Positions 26,891-37,458 of a stretch of DNA of 64,000 nucleotides are shown piece after piece (the first letter of the stretch is position 1; each line of letters begins with the position of its first letter). Position numbers and translations under genes: made by a program. The stretch comes from Rhabdornis inornatus. Its lineage: Eukaryota; Chordata; Aves; Passeriformes; Rhabdornithidae. The notes below the pieces were generated by a model, which saw only the letters and a list, made by a program, of their open reading frames with translations, was not told the origin of the DNA and searched no databases. The stretch covers positions 2,364,471-2,428,470 of the forward strand of contig VWZS01003373.1 of NCBI GenBank assembly GCA_013397075.1. Direction: 5' to 3'.

Positions 26891-29800
26891 ATGTGCTCTC
26901 TCAGTGCAGCCAATGCCAGGTTCTGCCTTGACTTTTTCAGAGAGCTGAACAAAAGAAAAAGAAACGAAAACATCTTCTTCTCCCCACTAAGTCTGTCAGC
27001 TGCCTTTGGAATGGTTGTCCTTGGAGCCAGGGGCAGCACACTCGAGCAGATTGAGAAGGTGGGTCTTTGCTCTGAAAAAGGAACAGTGGCAAGATATGGG
27101 CCAAGAGGCTGTTTGTACCATTTGACACAGCTCCTAAACATCCACAGGGCTGATGCACAGAAAGCCCTTTTAAAAATACATTATGCTGTTCCTAATAGCA
27201 GACTTCTTCAGACTAAGCACTATAACTGAAGTGACTGTTCAAGGAATACATCAGTGCTAAGGAAAGCGTTTTGGAGGTATCCCTTCACTCTCAGAGCTCA
27301 GAAGAGTTCCTTACCTTTAATGTGTTTTTCTGCCTTCTCTGAACACCCAAAGCCTCCTTTCTCATACAGAAAGATTTCAAAGATTTCATGCACTCACCAG
27401 CTCCTAAAACTACTTGTTCACTTGCAAGGATTTTATGGTAAAGAACAAAGGGGCCTTTCCACAGGGACTATGTCTGGCTGTGCTTTGGGATAGGCTTGCA
27501 ACACTGCTTCAGCTCTGAAGTATCTTCACTCAGCTGCATTCACCTTACATTTACATTGCAGGTCTTTCATTTCAGAGAAGTTCTGAGCAGTACAAGACAG
27601 GAAAACAGATACCCTTCTGAGGAGGTAAGGCACAATCACACCTCTGAGCTGAAACAAGAGGAGCCAGTTTGTCAGCCTTTTTCCTTGAAGGCAATCACTT
27701 AATCAGAAAGCACAGCAAGGCTGATCAACCTCTCCATCTAGATTTGCTGACCTGCTCATTACTGTTCCTTTATTAGTTATTTAAGGGGCCTTGTGAGATC
27801 ACACATTTCGACAGCTGAGCCTTCTTATTATGGGTTTCTAACCAAAACAGCAACGCCAATCTAAAATGTGGTAAGTGCTTCAACTGCCACCTGCAAAGGT
27901 TTGACTACAGAGCATACCAAAGGCACCTTGGCTTCTCCCAGCCTCTAAGGGAACAGCCTTTTGCTCAGTGTGCACAGAGATATCACTGTAGGACATGGCG
28001 TGGTTTGGAGGTGAACTGGTGCGGGCCTGAAGGGGAACTATTTTGTCATTCTGCACATGTGGCACAGGGAGAATAGCAGGTGGTGTCCTGGTGTATTTAT
28101 TCCAGTGCCTGTATCAGCTGGGTGGAGTTGGGCTTCTCAGAGAGAGGCTGCAATTCACCCTCAGGTCCAACTTTGCATAGGAAAGCTCAAGCCTACCACA
28201 AAACATCTGTTTTCCTGTTTGAAGTACGAAGAAGATGAAGGAGTCCATTCCCAGTTCCAGGCTCTGTTGGCTGAAGTCAGTGAACCTGGACCAGGCTGTT
28301 GTCTCACCATTGCCAACAGGCTCTTTGGAGAAATTAGTTATCCCTTCTTCCAGGTAAGTGACCATGGTCTCCCTTGTAACAGCTCCCAGGAGTGGGGAGC
28401 TCAGCGGAATGTTTTCCATCATAAAGCACAAAGGGACGTATGCCTTTTTTACTAATTTCTTTCTTGTTGATCTACTACATGGAACTATCCTGAAGCCATG
28501 AAATTATCTATCTTATAAAAATCATCACGTTGCAATAAACTTCTGCAATTTGTACTTTCCAGAAATACTTGGATTCCACAAAGAAATTCTATCGAGCAGA
28601 ACTGGAACCAGTAAATTTTAAATACACTGAAGAAGAAGTCAGACAAAAAATTAACTTCTGGGTTGAAAATGAGACAAAAGGTAAAGAAAAGAATGTGCGG
28701 GTCTTTTGGTTTGCAATTGAACCGCTTAGGAATATCACTCTCTAGTTTTTTCCAAAGATAGCAAGATTTTTATATATTAAACACCTGCACTAATTTTTTC
28801 TTTCAATAGGAAATAAATGTAATAAGGGGAACAAAAATGCCTTGAGTTCCTTGGTTCCAAATCTGTACATAAATATTTGCCATTTGTCTGACAGCGTCAT
28901 ACCACTTGTCAATTTAAAAGAAGTAACTATTAATAGTCAAAATCAGCTGATTGCCAGAACAAAGCAATAATTCTTCTTAATTCATTATTTTTAAAGGTAA
29001 AATCAAAGACCTATTTGCTGCTGGTTTTATTGATCCATCTACTGTACTTGTCCTGGTCAATGCTATATATTTTAAAGGAAAGTGGGCAGTAGAATTTAAG
29101 AAAGAAGACACTAAAGAAATGTGTTTCCACCTGAACAAGGTACAGTATGAGCAGGAACTGAAGCAGCTGGGGGATGGACGTCAGATGTCTGTCTCCTATA
29201 ATAGTAGATGGGGGCTTTTCTCCTCTCTGTTGTCCCAAGACAAAACAGTGGTCTTAAGCGAGAACAATAGAAGGCTGTATTTCTCTCCTTTTTCCTAACC
29301 AGATATGTAAATGTTTGTACCAATTCATATCAGAAGTGGTTCTTGAGCATCTGAGATCCTTGTTGGACCAAATCCACTGAGCACATGCATTAACTTTGTT
29401 GGGGATTTTGCAACTAAGGGTGCTGTTTCAAAAATAGCCTGCTCTTGAGATTGAAACTGAAGATTCTGTTTCTGCTGCTATTTCTGAACAGAACAGTGAG
29501 TGCTTACGGGAAAAAATGTACTAAAGACAAATTATCTCAGGGGAATGTATACATTATTCATGAAGAACTTAATTTATGGTTGCATAAGATGTATCTGTTT
29601 CCTCATCTGACACACCAGAAAAAAGAAAGACGCAATGAAGAAGTTGTGGGTAAAGTAATTTGACACCATTAGAAAGGGAAATGTAGCTTTTATGATTCTA
29701 AAATGGATAATTTCATTGGGACTACAGTTGAGAGGAGCATATCAATGCTATAAGTACATTTAACCTATGTCCAGTTTAAATAATGTTTTTGAACTCAACT

Positions 29801-30601
29801 ATAACCTCAGTGCTGAACCCAATTAAAACCAGGGTGATAATTTCTGTATTTTCCATGTAATATGTTCCATGCGTTCCAGAACGAAAGAAGGAAAGTGCAG
29901 ATGATGTTTCAAGAAGGATATTTTAACATGGCCATCATAGAGGAACTGAAAACAAAAGTCATAGAGCTCCAATACTACAATAACGAACTGAGCATGTTCA
30001 TTCTTCTTCCTGAAGATGACTGTGAGGACTTTACTGGCCTAGAACAGGTAACACTTCATTTTCTCTTTAGTAACATACATAGAAAGCAATACTTTAGCAT
30101 TGCTCCAGTGTGGTCAGAAGACAAGTGGGAAAAACTGAACTTCCTTTCCTTGCATTCATTACGGTGCCAATCATTACTCCCAATATCATCTTACAGCTTG
30201 AATGTGCCCTCACCTATGAAAAACTCACAGAATGGACCAGCTTGGCTATGATGCAACCACTGAGAGTGAAGGTGTACCTGCCCCAGTTCAAGATGGAGGA
30301 AAGTTATGTTCTCAACAACACTCTCCAGGAGATGGGAGTAATGAATGTTTTCGCCTGGGGAAAAGCTGATTTGTCAGGAATCTCTGTGAAAGATGGCTTG
30401 GTTGTGTCCAAGGCCATCCAGAAGACAATCGTGGAAGTCAATGAAGAGGGCACTGAAGCAGGTTGTTCCATGGGGCTTCTTCTAATACCTCTGTGTTGCC
30501 CAGTAACTTATGAGTTCAAAGCTGACCATCCATTCCTCTTCTTCATCAGACACAACCAAACCAACACCATTCTCTTCTTTGGAAGATATTCCTCTCCTTA
30601 A
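26891..30601 (+). CDS. Clade B serpin, SERPINB11/SERPINB3-like, orthology uncertain (7 coding exons)
   Basis: Coding exons: 26891-27058, 27562-27624, 28225-28353, 28563-28680, 28997-29139, 29880-30047 and 30197-30601, about 397 aa. The 118- and 143-nt exons and all phases match its neighbours. The N-terminus MCSLSAANARFCLDFFRELN is nearest human SERPINB11 (MGSLSTANVEFCLDVFKELN). The central part, with IDPSTVLVLVNAIYFKGKW, also fits B11 and B3/B4. The usual Cys opening the third coding exon in its paralogues is Tyr here. The loop starts EEGTEAGCSMG and runs on LLLIPLCC. By spacing to the conserved EF motif, P1 is Leu362 and P1'-P2' are Cys-Cys. The P12-P9 residues A-G-C-S are small but not the classic Ala run, so inhibition is possible but unproven. 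There is no cleavable signal peptide. The position between SERPINB12 and the ovalbumin group mirrors that of the B13/B4/B3/B11 genes in mammals. No non-coding exon 1 was identified with confidence; exon 2 begins after AG at 26873. Confidence 0.9.
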
Positions 30602-30719
30602 GTGGAGGTTATATTGGGAATTAGATCTTTCACTTACATCCCAACTGGCAAGAAATAAGGATAAAAGACAGAACAAATGACATTTCTCTAGACTTTATCC
30701 TAAAGTCTAGTTTGCTGTA

Positions 30720-30725
30720 AATAAA
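30720..30725 (+). promoter_or_regulatory. Poly(A) signal of the SERPINB11/B3-like gene
   Basis: AATAAA lies 119 bp after the stop codon, the first canonical signal downstream. It implies a short 3' UTR of about 140 nt. Confidence 0.65.
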
Positions 30726-30749
30726 AGGACTATCTGAAAAGACCCAAAT

Positions 30750-33700
30750 TAAAGATAAAACCCTTAACCCCATGAATCTTAGGCATATTTTACTTTTAGG
30801 AGGCCTCATGAAAATGACATCTACCTTAAAATACGCTATGAGGTATTTGCCAAAAAGCTGTAGTCCTCTATGGACATCTGCAAAGAAAATTTTACTTTAA
30901 GCCTTTCCTAATGGGTATGGATCTGATAAACCCATGACTTTAGCGCCCTGAAGATAAGTGATACATTCTCTCACATGAAATAGACAGGAGGATAGGGATC
31001 TGCATTAAAAGCATAACCTCAATACTTGGTCTCTTTTAGCCTTACCTACCTAAGGTCTCAAGGAAAATACCACTTTATAGGGGTCTTCCCTGGGGGCCTC
31101 CTATTAAATGTTGCTTGGGGGCAATGTTTCAAACTAGAGCTCTCAGAGTTTATTCTCAGAGAGCAGAGAAGACAGAAGCTTTTCTGGTGTAATTTTGCTT
31201 TTTCACAGGAAGGGCAGACCCATTGCTTATTGTTCTTTTCTGTGCAAAACCCTGTATGTGTGAGCAAGTTCTCCAACTTCCTCATAAACTTCCACATAAC
31301 AAAAACAGGGTTTCAGAATAATGGAACAATTTTCTGACTAGGCCTGCTCTGTGATGGCTGGGCATGAAACATGTAATTCCTACATTCAACTTTGAGTAGT
31401 GATCAGCCATTCTCACTTCTAAGAGCCAGCTTTGTTTGAGCCTCAGGAGTTTCTTGCTCCAGCTATTTTATTCATCATTAACATTAAAAAAATTAAAAAT
31501 CTCTAGTGATGGTTTTTAGATCGGTAGTCTGTGTTTATTATTTATTATTATTATTACTATTTATCATGATAAACCCTGCAAGCTAAATATAAAGTGTAGT
31601 AGTCTGCAGAATTAAGTGAACAGAGGAATAGTCTAATATAGTAAGTAAAGATAGTGGTAATACTTTCCAAAAATGTAAATGACACTGAAGTTTACCTCCC
31701 ACCTTTAAATATTCACCATGCTGAGTTTAGGCACTGGACAATTCAACATTATATGAACCTGCTCCCCCTTTTACATGACCACTATTAGTTGCCTGACTTG
31801 GGGATGAGCAGTTCTCTGGGAAGCAAATCAAGAGGAACATTTCTGGTAAAGCTAATTTTCTTGCTTATGATCTAGTTCCCTAAACCACCTCCTGGATGTT
31901 GTGGAGTAGGTGGTGGGAAGGAATAGCACAGGGTCACAAGAAGTGAGCAGTCTGCCCAGGCTGGCAGTAAGTAAAGTCCAAAATCCACATCTAAAGTATT
32001 CTTCATCATATGAAGACTACTTGCTTTTATGGGAAAAATATTCCACTTTTTGATGATTCACTTCCCCTTTCCCTGTTACTCACTGATGGGAAGAAGGTAA
32101 ACACTGTGAGCATACTGGTGCCATTATAGAACATGATTCAAAGGGCTCTTCCAAATGCTGAGATATGCAGGAAAAATTACAGTAAATGACAGTACTCAAC
32201 ACAAATTGAACTGCTAAATAAAGAAGACCCATTATAGCCTGGAGATACCTCATATGGCTGCAATTGCAGTATGAAATACAGCCTGAAATAGTAAAGTCAC
32301 CCGTAGACACACAGTTTTCATACCAATTAGCTGGTAAGAGAGCACAAAACACAGGCTGTTAGCTCTTTGATAAATAAAGTATGCAAAAAACAGCTGTACA
32401 TGTTTTTTGAACAACTGCCATTGGAATTTTGTGTATATCTGGTTTGTCCAATTAAAATGACTTAGGTTAAAAGAAAAAAAGAGTAAAATGAACAGTATTA
32501 GAATTTATTAGCTTGCAAAATTAGGCCTATATATTTTCAGATAAAATGTAATAGAAAAACAATTAATGTGATAAAGGCAAGTGCTTTAACATATTATCCC
32601 AAAAAGCTCAAGTGTCACAACAGGAGACTTGTTCTGAGCCTGACACAGGCTTCTGTGTATGAGCAAAGGAGAAGTTGTGGCTGAAACAAGGATGTCACTT
32701 AGTTTACTGTAGCAGAAGAAATTTCATATTATAATTTAAAAAAAAGCAAAACCTGATTTCAGGGATATCTAGATAATTCAGAACCAGCAACAAACTACAG
32801 CATAAATTATAATCAAAAAACCCCTGTCTTCTCTTATGCAATCTTTTTTTTGTTATTGCCATTTTAATCAACAAGACATCAAACAACATGGTGAAAAACA
32901 CCAAAAGCTGGAAAGTAGTCTCCTGCTTCTAGTTGTAGTGGCAGCAGCTCCTACTTTGGAGGGCAGTGCTCCCACAAAATCAGGGATGCTTATTTAAAAA
33001 TAGAAGGTAAGCCCTCCACTCTGGCAGCAAATGCTTCTCCTGTGGGAAACTAGTTTGTAAAGTTTGATGCCAAGCAATAGGGCTTGCAGACCAGAGAAAA
33101 CTTGGAAACTCCAAACAGTGCCTGGAGCAGACATTTCCCTGAAGGGCATTCCACTGCCTCCTCTCCAGGGACAGGCTCCATGCCAGGTGTTGAACCACAC
33201 CAGCACACATGACAGCCTGCAAAAGTGTAGACTGGCAAAAAGCAAGCAAAAGATGTAAAATAGTATTTGCATGAGGATCCATGGAAAGGTAACACACATT
33301 TGTCCCATAATAGAAAGATCTTTGTCTTTCCACAGTCTAATTACTGAGTAACTCTTTCCATATTTGCATTTACACTGAACTCTGTTCTCTCTGATGGTTG
33401 TAGTTCTCTTTGGTTTTCTCTGAAACTGCTTTTCTTTAAACGTTTTCTTAGTACATATGTATGGCATAATTTTTATTGGATCTTCAAAAGTTTTGCAATG
33501 GATAAGCAAGAAGGGCAAAGGAAGATTTTTGGATTGTCAATGAAAAAGCTGAAGAGGGCAGCTTTGAGTCACACCTCCCCTCGCCCCCACTTATGAAGAA
33601 GACTAATGTTTATTTCCCTCAAAATATAACTGGTAGAAGGTTCTTGTAAGGAACCAGATGCCCTGGTTCCTTATGATCCCAGTAAGAAAGGCACTCAGGC

Positions 33701-35900
33701 ACAGTAAAGTGCACAGTCTGTGTGATGCAGATGGACAGGCCATCCAAAGCACAAGAAAACATTACTCTCAAACACTGCCCAGTAGTTCCTGAGCAACCAG
33801 AAGAAATTAAATGTGAAAATAAGAACAGAGAAATCTTGGAAAGAGCTGCTTTCCCTGCTCCTTGGTCTCCTTGTTTATGCCAACATCAGGGAAGAGGGGC
33901 AAACACCATGTACTGGTCTAGGCACAAAGGGCAGCAGAATCCTTGCTTACCTCTTTTTAGGGACAAACATGGATATGAAACAGATTTTAATTTGTTTGTG
34001 TTGCCTTGTTCGCAGTACTGCACTCGTAGCTTTTGAATTCCAGGAGAAGGGTCTGTTTTCCCCAGGTCCCTAACAAGGCAAAGTTACAAAAGAGCAGGTG
34101 TCTGTTGGTGACTACCCATGCTGATCAAAATTTGCAGCTACTCCCAGGCTGATTCTGCAACCACTTTTGCACTAACAATTGATGTATTAAAAACCCCCCA
34201 AAATTAACCCAAGGGTTTGCAGCTACAGAGTAGTCTCTGGAGAAGTTGTACTGCCCCATTTATGATTACTGTCAGAACCAAACTTTCTTTCTTCCACGAG
34301 CTTCTCTACTTTGGATGTTTTAAACCATCTTGCCTATGTTGGCAAAGTAGTTTTTCATGTTAGGGTAGCTTACATAATAAACTGAGCAGTTTCAGATTTT
34401 CAGTCACTGTACCCGTGCATAGAAACTGTTGTGGTGAATGTGTTGCATATGTAGACATATGAAATGTAGAGTGTACGAAGTAGGCAAATATGGTACATGG
34501 GAGAGTAAAACAGTAACACCTGCATGCCCTTTTCCAGAAGACTTAGTGCAACAAAATGGTTTTTGAGAAAATCTTGGACATTATGCAAAGAAATGGTCTT
34601 TTTAGCAGGGTCGCTTCTGTCCTTCCTAGACAATTTCCACAGGGGTTCATACAAACAAATTGAACTATAGCATACAAAGGACTGTGAGTGTCCAGGGAAA
34701 TTCTACATGGAAGCCCCAGAGATGTGCTTGAGCAATTGCTAAGTGGTAGCTGGAACTCTAATGTGAATATGTGAGGGTAAGAAAAGTCATAGACATGGCA
34801 GCTCTTTGCACACAAAACCTGTCCCCTCAGGCAGTAATGGTTTGATAAGCATGGATAAAGTAAAAGCTACAACAGTCCAGCTCACAGAATAGGGAGCAAG
34901 GAACAAGGTGAGAGGAAAGCTCCTTCTTATCTTCAGATTTTCCCATCCTCTTTTCTGCTATAATATCCTCATTCTGAATTGGCAAACTAAAAGCCACTCC
35001 AATTATCAGGCTCTGCACAGACACCCCTGCATTTCAGCAAGGCAAACAACACTGTTAAGGGTAAAGTAGCTCCCCTTCCTTTTCACAGAGGGTGCACCTA
35101 CTGCTGTATGCTCTATGACTTAGTAGGTACAAGTTTGGATTTCTATTATCCACTGCCACGGCCTTTGCAGATGCCAGATCTGTTTCTTTACTGCTCATCA
35201 AGTCTATTATTTAATAAAGAGTAATAGATTTTACAACTGAATTATATTTTATATTGTGCATTATGGTTGTCTAACAGACCATGAATGTTCCTGCAGACAG
35301 ATTCTGTAGTTTATTCACCTGCCATAGTTACAAGGTATGGAAGATCTATGGGAATGGCCTGTACAAGTACCATGGGCCTTGTTGCCATGACCTGCACAGA
35401 ATGAAAATTAAAAGCTGACTCTTAGTCATTCTTTAAATACCACTTACTTGTTTAAATAAATTTCTGAATACCTGATTACTCTGGGGTCAGGCTTATAGCC
35501 CAGGAAATATGGAATTCCTGACTGTTCAAGTGTCTTCCTCTTCCAGGCCCATCTTCAGGCCTCTCAGTCATCTCAACATTGTTGCTCTAATTGTTTTCGT
35601 CAAAACGAGGCTTTAGCAAAATGTGCTTTCTCCTCAGAGCCCTTCTCCCCTTCTCCTGCACACCTGTGCTGTAGACCCTTGTAGCTTGGCCTCTGGTAAA
35701 ACACTGTAGTCTCACCTAGGGAGAGAAATGGATGTGGCTGTGCTTTTAACAGGTACAAGCCATATGACATACCAATCTCTGCACTATAGGAATATATTTC
35801 TGCATTTTGTCAAACTAAAACACCTTTCAGTCTTGAAAACTAAGCAGAAACTTTTAAGTTTGTTCTAAAATTGAAAAAATCCATTTCAAACCCCTCTCAA
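30750..35900. other. Intergenic between the SERPINB11/B3-like gene and OVALX
   Basis: No gene was recognised. Overlapping minus-strand open frames around 33.0-33.5 kb (up to 174 codons) carry no recognisable domain and sit in ordinary sequence. A block near 35,265-35,345 resembles sequence at 49,460-49,560, upstream of OVALY, and is therefore likely part of the duplicated 5' flank. Confidence 0.5.
31537..31562. repeat. (TTA)n-type microsatellite
   Basis: A run of TTTATTATTATTATTA-type sequence in an AT-rich neighbourhood. Confidence 0.75.
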
Positions 35901-35905
35901 TAGAG

Positions 35906-35964
35906 TGACCATCCTGCAGCTGGCTTTGCTTGGAATTACATTATTTTGGCAGGGTCAGATGACC
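35906..35964 (+). promoter_or_regulatory. Cluster of TGACC/GGTCA half-sites upstream of OVALX
   Basis: TGACC occurs at 35906-35910, and an inverted pair GGTCA-GA-TGACC at 35953-35964. The inverted pair has a 2-bp spacer, whereas the consensus estrogen response element has 3. The cluster lies about 410-470 bp upstream of the predicted OVALX start site. Half-palindromic TGACC motifs are known to carry estrogen response in the chicken ovalbumin 5' flank. Use in this gene is inferred. Confidence 0.4.
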
Positions 35965-36263
35965 ACCACTCTTGAGGAAGTTCCCTCTGTTCCACTGCAT
36001 AGATGCTGCAGTGAGTTGTTGCATATTTACCAGACCTTCAGCAGTTCAACAGCATCCACCTTTCCTTTCATGGTTGGTGGGAGCACTGTGCTAGAGTGCT
36101 TTCGGCACTGACAGTGCCTCACTGCCGAGGAGAAAAGAAGGCTACAGCAAAAGCTTAAAAAATTCATTTTTAAATCAGGTTTTACTTCAATAAATAAAGG
36201 TTGACTTGCTGCAGATAGAACACCAGCTTAACATTGGTCTGCTCAATGTTTCAAGGTGCAATG

Positions 36264-36295
36264 AATCAAAAGGTCATGACAAAAGGTAGTGACTG
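36264..36295 (+). promoter_or_regulatory. Nuclear-receptor-like site in the OVALX proximal promoter
   Basis: The stretch reads AATCAAAAGGTCATGAC, followed by a second AGGTA-type half-site. It contains a perfect AGGTCA at 36271-36276 in a loosely DR1-like setting and ends about 100 bp before the predicted start site. The chicken ovalbumin promoter has a COUP-TF site (a DR1 of GTGTCA and AGGTCA) at about -85 to -70. The match here is to one half-site only, so equivalence is an inference. Confidence 0.45.
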
Positions 36296-36344
36296 AAAAG
36301 ATGACTCCTTGAAGGCAACAGTGGGAGTGTCTCAAATTGTGCAA

Positions 36345-36425
36345 TATATATCACCAACAGCTCAAGGAGCTGTTTAGCTTCAGCTGGCAAGCTGGATTAT
36401 CACATGCCTCTTTGAAGTTTGTGGG
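36345..36425 (+). promoter_or_regulatory. OVALX: OVALX core promoter (TATA) and non-coding exon 1
   Basis: TATATATC at 36345-36352 is followed about 30 bp later by the predicted start site near 36,376. The exon then contains CAGCTGGCAAGCTGGATT and ends at a strong donor GGG|GTAAGT at 36425/36426. Chicken ovalbumin exon 1 has the related CAGCTAGAAAGCTGTATT and is 47 nt long; this one is about 50 nt. The intron to coding exon 2 (AG at 37441) is about 1.0 kb. The start site itself is inferred from spacing. Confidence 0.65.
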
Positions 36426-36761
36426 GTAAGTATTTCTCCAAGAAAATATAATTTCTAATTTGTATCCTTTAAGATGGAAAAAAAAGATATTATGTTTAAG
36501 AACCTTAAGGTAAGTATAAGACAGGTATGTAAAAAGACAGCATATACAGTAATTTTGTCTTGCCTTCTCAATATATCTTATACTGTTTGACTGTCAAATA
36601 CTTCTAGGTGTGCAAAATATGTGGCTTGTGCACCACAGCATTGAGTAGAAATAGTTTGTTTTCATTTAAAACCTGTTGTCACATTAAAAATATCCTTTTA
36701 TAATTTTAATAATTGGAAATAAAGGCATTTCTCTTTTCTCAATCTCACTCCCTGACAAAAC

Positions 36762-36827
36762 CCATATATAATACATATATTTATATATGTGTAGCTATAT
36801 ATATATGCATATATATATATATGCATG
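36762..36827. repeat. (TA)n / ATATGCAT microsatellite in OVALX intron 1
   Basis: An alternating TA tract, with a TATATATGCAT unit occurring twice. It is likely polymorphic in length. Confidence 0.85.
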
Positions 36828-37458
36828 ATTGTGCTAAAAAGCACCAGTAGAGATTAAATATCTGAAACAGGACCACAGGAAAACCCTAAACTTATATGTC
36901 AGCATCTAAGTAGCTGTCTTACAGAACAACTTACTCCTATTATTGCTATAAACAACAGAAAAGCAACCTCCAAATTTGTGGCTGGTTGTACTAAGCAACA
37001 GTAAGAAGTACACAAAGAGTGTAGTGAGTTGACTACGCTTCATTTAAAGATTGAAAGCAGTCACTGAAGAAATGAAATATTAAGTTTGCATTGCCTCAAA
37101 CACCATTCAGAGCCCTCTGGATGGCCACAGGGAAACTTACTCATTCAATGTTATATTTATCATATTAAAGGGTGGATGAAACTTTCTATTCCCTAAAAGG
37201 CAAGTACAAGGTACTACCTTTCTGATAGTATCTTGTTGATAGAAAACAAATACACATTCGTATGTAAATGGATCAGGAGTTACAATATTTCTAATGATCA
37301 CAGAATTGGTAGGCTTCACATCATTCACTGGTTCAGCATCACAAAACCAGCAATGAACTGGCAGTTTCTGGGCTATTGGCAGTACTTTTTAAAACAAGCA
37401 CTACAAATCATGACCAAAAGTAATATTTCTGTTTGCTTTAGATAACGCTGATTTCACA

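Noticed and set aside
33000..33518. Nested minus-strand frames up to 174 codons near 33 kb
   Set aside because: No domain, no splice context, and a His/Cys/Phe-rich translation typical of non-coding DNA.
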